From NCBI RefSeq assembly GCF_008000815.1, contig NZ_CP042806.1, forward strand, positions 2,728,001 through 2,792,000: a stretch of DNA of 64,000 nt, given 5' to 3'. This DNA is from Terriglobus albidus (lineage in GTDB: Bacteria > Acidobacteriota > Terriglobia > Terriglobales > Acidobacteriaceae). Position numbers and translations under genes: made by a program. Below are positions 1 through 7,678 of this stretch, in pieces. Numbering within the stretch: position 1 is the first letter of the stretch; each line of letters begins with the position of its first letter. The notes beneath the pieces are model-generated. The model searched no databases. It was given only the letters and a program-made list of their open reading frames with translations, and was not told where the DNA came from.

Positions 1-282
1 TGCAGGACCAGCGATTCCCGCGTTGTTTACGAGAATGTCGATCTGTCCTGTGCGCTTAAGCACTTCGGCGACACATGCCTCGATCGAGGATTTGTCGCTG
101 ACATCCACCTTGAGAGCAAAGGCTCCGTTGTCGATGCGTGTGGCGACGCTCGTCGCGCCTTCGAGATCCAGATCCGCAACGGCTACAGTCGCACCGGCCT
201 TTCCAAGCCGCGTCGCGATGGCTTCACCGATGCCTGTGGCTGCGCCTGTGACAATAGCCGTCTGTCCTTTGAGTTCAAACAT
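1..282 (-). CDS. SDR-family oxidoreductase, N-terminal part (cut by window edge)
   Basis: First 94 codons of a short-chain dehydrogenase/reductase on the minus strand; the rest lies outside the window. The translation starts MFELKGQTAIVTGAATGIGE, carrying the TGxxxGIG dinucleotide-binding motif at residues 13-20. A cofactor-selecting acidic residue follows the second strand (VADLD, which favours NAD), and the NNAG motif comes near the cut end. An AGGAG ribosome-binding site lies about 8 bases before the ATG at 282. It follows the MFS transporter by 69 bases on the same strand, so co-transcription is likely and a role in oxidising the imported substrate is a reasonable inference. The catalytic YxxxK is not in view, so the substrate cannot be judged. 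Confidence 0.9.
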   Translation of the reverse strand, partial: MFELKGQTAIVTGAATGIGEAIATRLGKAGATVAVADLDLEGATSVATRIDNGAFALKVDVSDKSSIEACVAEVLKRTGQIDILVNNAGIAGPA

Positions 283-351
283 TCCAGCGCTCCTGCAGCG
301 AGCTCGAGATCCTCACCGTCCCGCGAAAATATTCTGTCATCAAGTAGGGTC

Positions 352-1659
352 TTACGTCGTGCTTTGGGCTGGACGACTTCTCACAAGCGCAATCAAACCC
401 GCATTTAAAACCGTAAGCGCTGCCAGAAGGTACAAGCCCGCGTGTTGCGAGCCGAAGTGTTGATCAGCCCAGACCTTGAGGTTGGGCGCCAGGAAGCCCC
501 CAAGATTACCCATTCCTATTACAGCGATTCCGCCCGCTGCTGCGCGGTCAGCCAGGTATCCCGTTGGAAACGTCCAGAAAAGCGGCTGGACGGCAATAAA
601 GCCGGCCACCGCAAGCGAAAGCATCACCAGGCCCATGCCTGCTCCGCAGGCAGGAAATGCAAAACTCGCGCAGCCCGAGATCAGTAAGGTCAACGATGCG
701 AGTTGCCGATGCCTGCGGAACTTGTCGGCGACATGCGGCAGGAGATAGACGGCAGCCAGCGTGCAGATCCACGGTATCGCCGACACCAGGCCGACTTCGA
801 TCCCCACGGGTCTATGCATAAGAGCCGATATTTCGGCCGGGAGATAGAAGACCGCGCCATACGTGCTGGTTTGGATGAGGGCATAGATCAACAGGAAGTG
901 CATGACTCGACGATCGCGAAACATGGGCAGGAGTTTCGTTGGCCCAGCGGAGCTCCGTTCTTCTTCTTCAAGCGTCAACCTATTCGCTAACGCCTGCTTT
1001 TCCTCGGCCGGCAGCCAGGAAGCATTGGACGGCCTGTCATCCAGATACCAGAAAGCGAACAGACCGAGAACGACAGCCATGAAGCCTTCCACGAGAAACA
1101 TCCACTGCCAGCTTTGAAGCCCCAAGAACGGGGGCATCTCAAGCAGCAAACCCGAGAGCGGTCCGCCGAAGATGAGTGCAAGTGGAACACCCAGGTAGAA
1201 CAATCCAAGAATCCGGCCACGAATGCCGTTAGGAAACCAATAGGTCAGGTAGAGAATTGCGCCTGGGAAGAAGCCTGCCTCCAGAACGCCTAGCAGGAAC
1301 CGTAAAAAGTAAAACGATGCAGGCCCCCTCACGAACATGGTGGCCATCGATATGGCTCCCCAACCCACCATGAGGATTGCAAGCCACTTCTTCGCACCTA
1401 CCTTGTGAAGAATCAGGTTGCTGGGAAATCCGCATAATGAATAGCCAACGAAAAACAGACCTGCGCCCAAAGCATAGACAGCTTCGGAGATGCCCTCCGA
1501 TCTCTCCAGAACCTGTTTTACAAACCCAATATTCGAGCGGTCGAGAAATGACACAACGTACATCAGCATAAGGAAGGGCACCAGCCGTTTCACCGTTCGC
1601 GAGGTCGCGCGGTTCAAGGTGGAATCAGAGGTGTCGAGAGCTGCGAGCGGTAGGTTCAA
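352..1659 (-). CDS. MFS transporter, anion:cation symporter (ACS) type
   Basis: A 435-residue membrane protein of the major facilitator superfamily. The order of segments and the motifs FLDRSNIGF (helix 1), RFLLGVLEAGFFPGA and YLTYWFP (helices 4-5) are those of the anion:cation symporter family, which carries hexuronates, glucarate, tartrate and similar acids with protons. It probably brings a sugar acid across the inner membrane. The start is a TTG preceded by GAAGAGG; the first ATG (within LMLMYVV) would cut into helix 1. The SDR gene follows 69 bases downstream, suggesting an import and oxidation pair. The exact substrate is unknown. Confidence 0.88.
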   Translation of the reverse strand: MNLPLAALDTSDSTLNRATSRTVKRLVPFLMLMYVVSFLDRSNIGFVKQVLERSEGISEAVYALGAGLFFVGYSLCGFPSNLILHKVGAKKWLAILMVGWGAISMATMFVRGPASFYFLRFLLGVLEAGFFPGAILYLTYWFPNGIRGRILGLFYLGVPLALIFGGPLSGLLLEMPPFLGLQSWQWMFLVEGFMAVVLGLFAFWYLDDRPSNASWLPAEEKQALANRLTLEEEERSSAGPTKLLPMFRDRRVMHFLLIYALIQTSTYGAVFYLPAEISALMHRPVGIEVGLVSAIPWICTLAAVYLLPHVADKFRRHRQLASLTLLISGCASFAFPACGAGMGLVMLSLAVAGFIAVQPLFWTFPTGYLADRAAAGGIAVIGMGNLGGFLAPNLKVWADQHFGSQHAGLYLLAALTVLNAGLIALVRSRPAQSTT

Positions 1660-1685
1660 TGCCGGCCTCTTCAGGTGGATTGAAT

Positions 1686-1714
1686 TCTATACAGTCGGAA
1701 ATGCTGCACTCCAA
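1686..1714 (-). promoter_or_regulatory. Candidate promoter of the MFS-SDR pair
   Basis: Read on the minus strand there is TTGGAG, a 17-base spacer and TATAGA, ending 27 bases before the TTG start of the MFS gene. It sits after the receptor terminator, where a promoter is expected. The -35 matches consensus at only three positions, so this is a tentative call. Confidence 0.35.
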
Positions 1715-1781
1715 CGATACGCGCGCTGCAAGGGGAGGACCGGTCCGTTTCTCTGATCCCGATTTCGATCTATTCCGCAAC

Positions 1782-1811
1782 AAAAAGGCCCGGCGAAGAA
1801 GCCGGGCCTTT
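1782..1811 (-). terminator. Rho-independent terminator of the TonB receptor gene
   Basis: An 11-base perfect stem (AAAGGCCCGGC with GCCGGGCCTTT, loop of 6), followed on the minus strand by a run of T. It lies 17 bases beyond the stop of the receptor gene at 1828 and separates it from the MFS-SDR pair. Confidence 0.9.
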
Positions 1812-1827
1812 CCTGTCGTAGTGGTTG

Positions 1828-4800
1828 TTAGAAAGAGAATCGGCCGGAGAACTGCATGCGGCGTGCCTGTTGCGCCGAATAGGTTGCTCCATAGACTCCG
1901 GTCTGAGAGCCATCAGTTGATTCGTTGGAGATGCTATGCGGGTCGAACCGGGCGGAATTTGTGACGTTGAAAGTCTCCCAGGCCAGCTCAAAGCGCGACG
2001 ACTCCTTGATGGCGAACGTCTTGTGGAGACCTGCATCCATGCCCCAGAAGCCATCGCCGCGGAACTTGTTTCTTTCGCCCGCTTCGCCCGGATAGGGGAG
2101 GCGCATATTGCTGAGCGCGCTTAGCGGATCATCGAAGGCCTGCACGTTTCCGTTCTTATCGATATGTTTCCGCATCTTGATCGGACCGGTTTGCACCATA
2201 CCAGACTCCCACTCCCAGTTCGTCGTCCAACCTTTACCATCGTAGATGGTGAAGGGAAGACCACTGGAGTAGCGGGTAATTCCAGTGAGCTGCCATCCGC
2301 CAAATGCAAGGTCGAGAGGACGGGAGATCTGATTGCCAAATTTACGCCCGCGGCCGTAAGGCAATGCGAGCACCCAGTCAGCATTCATGATGTGGGTCGC
2401 ATCGAAGTCCGAGACAGAACGATTCTTGCTTGGGTTGAATGCATCGTAGATTACGCCGTAATTGAACTCACCCGAAGATGCGTTGCTCTCTGTGTCGGAG
2501 CCCATGTCAATCGATCGCGAGATCGTATAACTGAAATCCACAGCGATGCCATGGGACATAGGATGGCGTAGAGTAAATTGTGCAGCGTTGTAGGAAGCGG
2601 AGCCGACCGACGACCATGCATACAACGATGAGTACTGCGTCGGCCAGAAGCGTGGCGTGGCCGAATTTCCGCATCCTGGATAGCATGCGAGGTCGAAGAA
2701 GTAGAGCATGTTTGTTTCATTGCCCCGGGATTGAAGCGGACCGAAATAAAGATTTGAAGCGCTATTCGTTCCACCGTCGTCGGTAAAGAAGTCGTTGTAG
2801 ATATTCTGCGTTGCGCTGGCGCCTGCAACGCCGTCGCCATAGGCGCCGACTCCCTTTGCATCCGGAAACATATTCTCCCAGTAGGCGATGGTGGGTACGG
2901 CAACCCGCCCCTGGTCGGAGTACTGTGCCAACTGCGTGGCTGCGGTGTAGTAGTCCATGCCCGACTTGGGATCGACCAGATTCAGAGGCTGAGCCAGGTC
3001 CATCTGCTGCAGCATGTGTCGGCCGAAGCGACCGACGTACGCTGCCTCGACCGTGAACCCTGCCTTTAACTCACGCTGTAGAGAAAAATCCACCACTTCC
3101 GAGTAGGGAGCTTTGAGGTGATCGTCCAGACCGTAGGTGATGGCGAAGCTGCCCGGAGCGAGCCCTTGCGGATAGCTGAAGGTGGAGGCGGGAACCGGGT
3201 TGATTCCGGCAGGGATGCTGTGGAGGCCGGCGTAACGCGGAGAGTCGGAGACTCCAAACTGGCTTGCAGGGTTGGTGAGCGCCGTGCTCAAACTGAATGA
3301 GCCATAGCGGCTGAAGTTCGATACGATGCCTTGGCCAAAGTGGTCGTAGTACATGCCGAAGCCGGCGCGAATCGCACTTTTGCCTGCGCCGCCCAACAGC
3401 TTATGGATCCACGTACCTTCTTCTGTCGCAGGTGAGTATGCGAGGGAGAAGCGAGGAGCGAAGTTCTTCCAGCTCATCGGGTAGAACGGTTTACCGTTAT
3501 GCGCTTTTCCTGAGGCGGCGAAGCCAAAGTCCGGTTGAATGCTCTGGCCTGTGAGAGCACCGGCGCCGCGGTTGACGAACCACTGATGCAGATCGATTGT
3601 CGGCTGTACCTGCTGTCCGTTCGCTTCATAGGGGGTCTGCAAAATAGTATGGCGCAAGCCGGCGGTGATAGTGAGGTTCGGAATGGGCTTAAAGGTGTCC
3701 TGGATGTACCACTCGAACTCATTCGTGCGATAGTCGCGTCCTACCGGTGCTCCCTGCCCGAGTGCCGTTCCAGTCTTTCCGTCTGCTGAGACTTTGTAGT
3801 TATAACGATTCGTTGTCTGGGACATAAGGCCCATCAGCGCCGTTGCGGCGTAATCGTAGTTGGTGGAGAAGTCATCGGACACCGCAGCATATCCATACGC
3901 CCCGGGATCGAGTGGGCCGCCGGTGTTCGAAATGCTGGAGCCCGTCAGGTAAGATGCGTTCGCAAGCGAATCATCCCACGAGTTCGTATCGGTCAGATTG
4001 TTGTAGTTGAAGTGCCGCCAGTTCGCTCCAAACTGAATGGTGTTGCGACCCTTCGCATAGCTATAGTCATCAATGACATTGAAGACCGGGACATTCGTTT
4101 TTGTGGAGCGGGAATTTGATTCGGGAAGATCAATATTGCGAAGCTTTGCATAGGCGCCCTGACCGATACCGATCGTTGCATAGCTCTGCCGGGTAAAACC
4201 AAATCGAACGTTGTTTACAACCGAGGGCAAAGGAGTCCACGTGTATCCGATCGCTAGTCCTTTGGAGTTGTTCGTTGAATTACCCACTGGCTTGCCCGGG
4301 TAGTACTGCAAGCTTGAGGTGCGGTCATTCATCATCGTCCCGCGCGCAAAAATCTGGTTGTGATCGTTCAGATTGAAGTCGATACGCGCGACATACGTGT
4401 TGAGGATGATGGGCTGCGGAGAGGAGAAGGTCAGTGTGCCCAGATTGTAGGCATCGCTCGATGTATTTGAGTTGGGTGCGGGGTAGAGAGCAAAAGTCGA
4501 CACAACATTCGGGTTGGGGCCCATTCCCCAGGGGCAGGTGGAGGTACAGCTATCCATGCCCGCGATCTGGCCGCTCGAAAGCGTCGTGACTCCGCCGTTT
4601 ACGTCCTCATATTTCAACTGACCAGCCCGCAGGCTCATGCTAGGAACGGTCCGTATTACTGGTACGCCTTCGTTCGTGCGCTGCCCCTCGTAGTTGCCGA
4701 AGTAGAAGAGCTTGTTCTTCTTCAGCGGGCCGCCAAGGGAAGCTCCATAGGTATTGCGGATCAGTTTGCCCGGACGGTTTGGCTCTCCCGAGCCCAACTG

Positions 4801-5613
4801 GGCTTGCTTTACCAGCCATTCGTTGGCTTGTCCGAAACTGTTGCGGTTGTACTCATATAAGGTGCCGTGGAGCGAGTTACTGCCGGACTTAGTGACAACA
4901 TTGGCTTGTCCGCCAGAACTACGGCCAGTGTCCGCGTTTGCGTTCGAGGTGACGACGCGGAACTCGGCGACCGAGTCGATTGGCGTGCGTAGAGCCCCAG
5001 AGAATGCTGCCGGGAAGATCTGATCGTTATTGTCGACACCATCCAGCGTGAGATTCGTCTGGTCTGAGCGCGCGCCAGAGACCGTGCCATTGCGACTCTC
5101 CGTCGAGTTCGACTGGTCGGAGATATAGCTCACCCCTGGCTGCAGGCTCATCAATGCTTCCACGTGACGGCCTTCGCTGGGAAGTGCCGTGATGGTCTCC
5201 GCGGCAATCGAATTGCCGATGGTTGCGTCGATGGTGTTGATCACCTGGCTGGTGCTGGCGACTTCAATCGTTACAGAATCCGAGCTCACTGTGAGTGTCG
5301 CATTGACGGTAGCAGGCTGAGCTACCAGGAGCTTCGTTGTTATGACTTGGCGGCCGAAGCCCGCAGCCGAGAAGGTTATCTGATAGTCTCCGGGCGGAAT
5401 CTGCAGGAAGGTATATTCCCCGGCATCACCACTGACCGTATCAAATGCGAGTGAGTTCGCCTGGTTGACCAGGTGCACGGCCGCACCTTTCACGGTTGCT
5501 CCGGTCGGGTCGACTACCGTTCCCCGTAATTGTGTGGTCGCTCCCTGTGACCACGAAAGGGTCGAGAGCAGGCATAGGTACACTACCGCCAGCCAGAACT
5601 TGGAAGGTCTCAT
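1828..5613 (-). CDS. TonB-dependent receptor, Oar-like, with carboxypeptidase-regulatory-like domain
   Basis: A 1261-residue outer-membrane protein predicted to import an oligosaccharide or other large ligand with energy from TonB. Residues 1-22 are a Sec signal peptide ending SWSQG. Residues about 27-110 form a CarboxypepD_reg beta-sandwich (LRGTVVDPTGATVKGA and onward). Residues about 115-260 are the plug, with the ITALPSEGRHVEAL and LTLDGVDNNDQ signatures, and the rest is a 22-strand barrel ending in the terminal aromatic SGRFSF. GGAGG precedes the ATG. A strong terminator follows. It diverges from the NIF3 pair with a 302-base gap. No SusD is present, which is usual for acidobacterial Oar-type receptors. 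The ligand cannot be read from sequence. Confidence 0.93.
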   Translation of the reverse strand: MRPSKFWLAVVYLCLLSTLSWSQGATTQLRGTVVDPTGATVKGAAVHLVNQANSLAFDTVSGDAGEYTFLQIPPGDYQITFSAAGFGRQVITTKLLVAQPATVNATLTVSSDSVTIEVASTSQVINTIDATIGNSIAAETITALPSEGRHVEALMSLQPGVSYISDQSNSTESRNGTVSGARSDQTNLTLDGVDNNDQIFPAAFSGALRTPIDSVAEFRVVTSNANADTGRSSGGQANVVTKSGSNSLHGTLYEYNRNSFGQANEWLVKQAQLGSGEPNRPGKLIRNTYGASLGGPLKKNKLFYFGNYEGQRTNEGVPVIRTVPSMSLRAGQLKYEDVNGGVTTLSSGQIAGMDSCTSTCPWGMGPNPNVVSTFALYPAPNSNTSSDAYNLGTLTFSSPQPIILNTYVARIDFNLNDHNQIFARGTMMNDRTSSLQYYPGKPVGNSTNNSKGLAIGYTWTPLPSVVNNVRFGFTRQSYATIGIGQGAYAKLRNIDLPESNSRSTKTNVPVFNVIDDYSYAKGRNTIQFGANWRHFNYNNLTDTNSWDDSLANASYLTGSSISNTGGPLDPGAYGYAAVSDDFSTNYDYAATALMGLMSQTTNRYNYKVSADGKTGTALGQGAPVGRDYRTNEFEWYIQDTFKPIPNLTITAGLRHTILQTPYEANGQQVQPTIDLHQWFVNRGAGALTGQSIQPDFGFAASGKAHNGKPFYPMSWKNFAPRFSLAYSPATEEGTWIHKLLGGAGKSAIRAGFGMYYDHFGQGIVSNFSRYGSFSLSTALTNPASQFGVSDSPRYAGLHSIPAGINPVPASTFSYPQGLAPGSFAITYGLDDHLKAPYSEVVDFSLQRELKAGFTVEAAYVGRFGRHMLQQMDLAQPLNLVDPKSGMDYYTAATQLAQYSDQGRVAVPTIAYWENMFPDAKGVGAYGDGVAGASATQNIYNDFFTDDGGTNSASNLYFGPLQSRGNETNMLYFFDLACYPGCGNSATPRFWPTQYSSLYAWSSVGSASYNAAQFTLRHPMSHGIAVDFSYTISRSIDMGSDTESNASSGEFNYGVIYDAFNPSKNRSVSDFDATHIMNADWVLALPYGRGRKFGNQISRPLDLAFGGWQLTGITRYSSGLPFTIYDGKGWTTNWEWESGMVQTGPIKMRKHIDKNGNVQAFDDPLSALSNMRLPYPGEAGERNKFRGDGFWGMDAGLHKTFAIKESSRFELAWETFNVTNSARFDPHSISNESTDGSQTGVYGATYSAQQARRMQFSGRFSF

Positions 5614-5915
5614 CAGTACTGCCTCCGAAAGTATTGGAAGTATTGTTTGTTCGCTATTCAGTTGTGATTTTGCGCGTCAATCGGTGGAGCTAAAACGTTG
5701 GGGGAAGACCGAAAAGGGGATACGCTGGTTATTTTGAACTGGCTTAAATACACCAGAGGCATGAACTTCTTGCAAGCTTTTAGAAAAGCTTTCGTAACAA
5801 ATACGTCCGATCGCGGATCGTGCGCCGGTTGCTGCACGGGTAAGGCTATGATGTTGTTCGCCTCTCAAACGAGCCACAATCGGCGTTTTACCGATGGGGC
5901 AAAAGACGAAACTCT
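5614..5915. other. Divergent intergenic region between TonB receptor and NIF3 pair
   Basis: 302 bases with no coding signal. It must hold promoters for both directions. It contains an 18-base palindrome at 5774-5791 and an AAAACGTT stretch near 5692-5699 that resembles half of a LacI-type operator. No convincing -35/-10 pair was identified. Confidence 0.5.
5774..5791. promoter_or_regulatory. 18-base palindrome, possible operator
   Basis: The sequence aagcttttagaaaagctt has two perfect 8-base arms around a central AG. It lies in the divergent promoter region, 125 bases before the NIF3 start and 160 bases before the receptor start, so a dimeric regulator could act on both genes. The regulator is unknown. 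Confidence 0.4.
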
Positions 5916-6851
5916 ATGGACCTTATTTCGAGACGTAAGTTTGTCGCCCTCACAGCAACCAGTGTTGCCTCTGCACCGCTGACATCCATGGCGCGTACGA
6001 TCAGCGGCAGTGTCACTGCGCAGGAGATTCTCGATCGTATACGGAAGAATGTCGGTATCGAATGGAAAGCGGATACCGTCGACACCTTCAAGGCGGGAGA
6101 CGCTGCAACGGCCATTACGGGAATCGTCACCACGGCGCTTGCCTCGCTGAATGTGCTCAACGCCGCGGTCAAAGCTGGAGCGAACATGATCGTTACCTGT
6201 GAACCCACCTTCTTTGCAAAGGCCGATTCACGGACTCCTCCGGTTCGCCGCATTCCAGGAATGCCTCAGAACGATGTCCCCAGTGCTCCGCCACCTGCCG
6301 ATCCCGTGTTCACTGCCAAGGCCGAGTTCCTGAAGAGGCACAATCTGGTTGTGTTGAGGCTGAGCGATCATTGGCGTCTACGCAAACCTGATCCATTTGC
6401 GCAGGGGCTTGCGACTGAGCTTGGGTGGTCGAAGTTCATCGCCTCAGGAGATCCGGCTCATCTTACCGTCCCGGAGACATCCCTCGATGCCCTCGCCTCC
6501 CACGTGAAGAGATCGCTTAAGTCTCGCGGTGGTATGCGCATCGTGGGGAATCAGAGTCTGCGCATTCGAAAGGTTGCTTTTCTTCCCGGATCGACGCCGA
6601 TCCAAGCCGCAATCGAAACCCTGCCTGAGGTAGACACGATAATCGCCGGCGAAGTACGTGAGTGGGAAACCGTCGAATATGTGCGCGACACGGTAGCGCT
6701 CGGCGGAAAGAAATCGCTGATTCTTGTTGGCCGCATCGTCTCGGAAGACCCTGGCATGCAGGCTTGCGCGCAATGGCTGAAGACGATTGTTCCTGAGGTT
6801 TCATCAACATGGATCCCCGCCGGTGATCCTTACTGGAGGCCGACGCTATGA
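5916..6851 (+). CDS. NIF3/DUF34-like protein with Tat-like signal, degenerate metal site
   Basis: A 311-residue member of the NIF3 (dinuclear metal) fold family. The N-terminus carries SRRKFVALTATS, a twin-arginine-like leader not usual in this family, so export is possible. The body shows TVDTFKAGDAATAITGIVTT near residue 54 and the C-terminal IAGEVREWE block. The position that normally reads HEPT is CEPT (C95), and the usual GHxxSE motif near the C-terminus reads GRIVSE. Two expected metal-binding histidines are therefore missing, whereas the downstream paralogue keeps them. Its stop overlaps the next start (ATGA), so the two are translationally coupled and may form a mixed oligomer. Catalysis by this copy is doubtful. 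Confidence 0.82.
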   Translation: MDLISRRKFVALTATSVASAPLTSMARTISGSVTAQEILDRIRKNVGIEWKADTVDTFKAGDAATAITGIVTTALASLNVLNAAVKAGANMIVTCEPTFFAKADSRTPPVRRIPGMPQNDVPSAPPPADPVFTAKAEFLKRHNLVVLRLSDHWRLRKPDPFAQGLATELGWSKFIASGDPAHLTVPETSLDALASHVKRSLKSRGGMRIVGNQSLRIRKVAFLPGSTPIQAAIETLPEVDTIIAGEVREWETVEYVRDTVALGGKKSLILVGRIVSEDPGMQACAQWLKTIVPEVSSTWIPAGDPYWRPTL

Positions 6852-7648
6852 GTACATTGACCGCAGGCGATGTTGTTGCCCGTATCAAGACCAACCTCGG
6901 TTTTCCGTGGCGTACAACTACTTATCGCGACACTTTCAAGTTCGGTGGGCCGGACACTGTCGTCAAGGGAATCGCAACGACGATGTTCTGTTCCTACGAC
7001 ATGATCCGCCGTGCTGTGGAGCAGGGATGTAACATGATCATCCCGCACGAAGACACGTATTGGAATGATCCGGATAAGACTGATATGGTGGGCGGGGACT
7101 CGACCTACAAACTGAAGACAGACTTTATGCGGCAACACGATATCGTTGTCTTTCGCATGCACGATCACATGCATGCGCAGAAGCCTGACTTTGTCTATGT
7201 CGGGGCCGCGCGTGCTCTCGGCCTGGAGAGCAAATATGAAACGGCTCCGCAATCGCACCATTTCACGTTGCCGGAGACGACGCTCGGCGAACTGGCAGCC
7301 GGGTTCCAAAAGAAGCTTGGGGATAGAGCTCTGAGAATCGTGGGCGATCCGAAGGCGAAGGTAAGCCGCGTGCAACTCGGTGTCGGCTATGCAACCCCCA
7401 CCATTAACAGTCCCGATGTGGATGTGATTGTCAGTGGAGAACAGCAGGAGAGCGATGGCTTCCTGGACAGCCCGGCATACGTGCTTGACGCGACCACTCT
7501 GGGTATTCCAAAGGGATGGATTATGCTCGGCCACAATATCTCAGAAGAGCAGGGAATGCTTGAGATGGCCCAGTGGATCAAATCTTTTATACCTGAGGTC
7601 CCGGTTCAGATCGTTCGCTCAGAGGAACCATTCTGGACGCCGAAATGA
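6848..7648 (+). CDS. NIF3/DUF34-like dinuclear metal-centre protein
   Basis: A 266-residue cytosolic paralogue of the preceding protein, lacking a signal peptide. It keeps the family metal-site motifs: HED at residues 67-69, SGEQQE in the C-terminal half, and GHNISEEQGM about residue 230. Proteins of this fold bind two metal ions; some are linked to GTP cyclohydrolase-like or metal-insertion roles, but the biological role is mostly unsettled. The start codon overlaps the stop of the upstream gene by 4 bases. The stop is 30 bases from the convergent SWIM gene. The acidobacterial pairing of two copies behind a TonB receptor suggests a catabolic role rather than housekeeping, which is inference. 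Confidence 0.85.
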   Translation: MSTLTAGDVVARIKTNLGFPWRTTTYRDTFKFGGPDTVVKGIATTMFCSYDMIRRAVEQGCNMIIPHEDTYWNDPDKTDMVGGDSTYKLKTDFMRQHDIVVFRMHDHMHAQKPDFVYVGAARALGLESKYETAPQSHHFTLPETTLGELAAGFQKKLGDRALRIVGDPKAKVSRVQLGVGYATPTINSPDVDVIVSGEQQESDGFLDSPAYVLDATTLGIPKGWIMLGHNISEEQGMLEMAQWIKSFIPEVPVQIVRSEEPFWTPK

Positions 7649-7678
7649 TCCAGGCCAGCTGACCTTGTCGCTCCGTGC

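Noticed and set aside
23-463. 146-codon plus-strand frame over the SDR gene
   Set aside because: Antisense of the SDR and intergenic sequence, with no ribosome site and no protein-like pattern; the minus-strand SDR has clear motifs.
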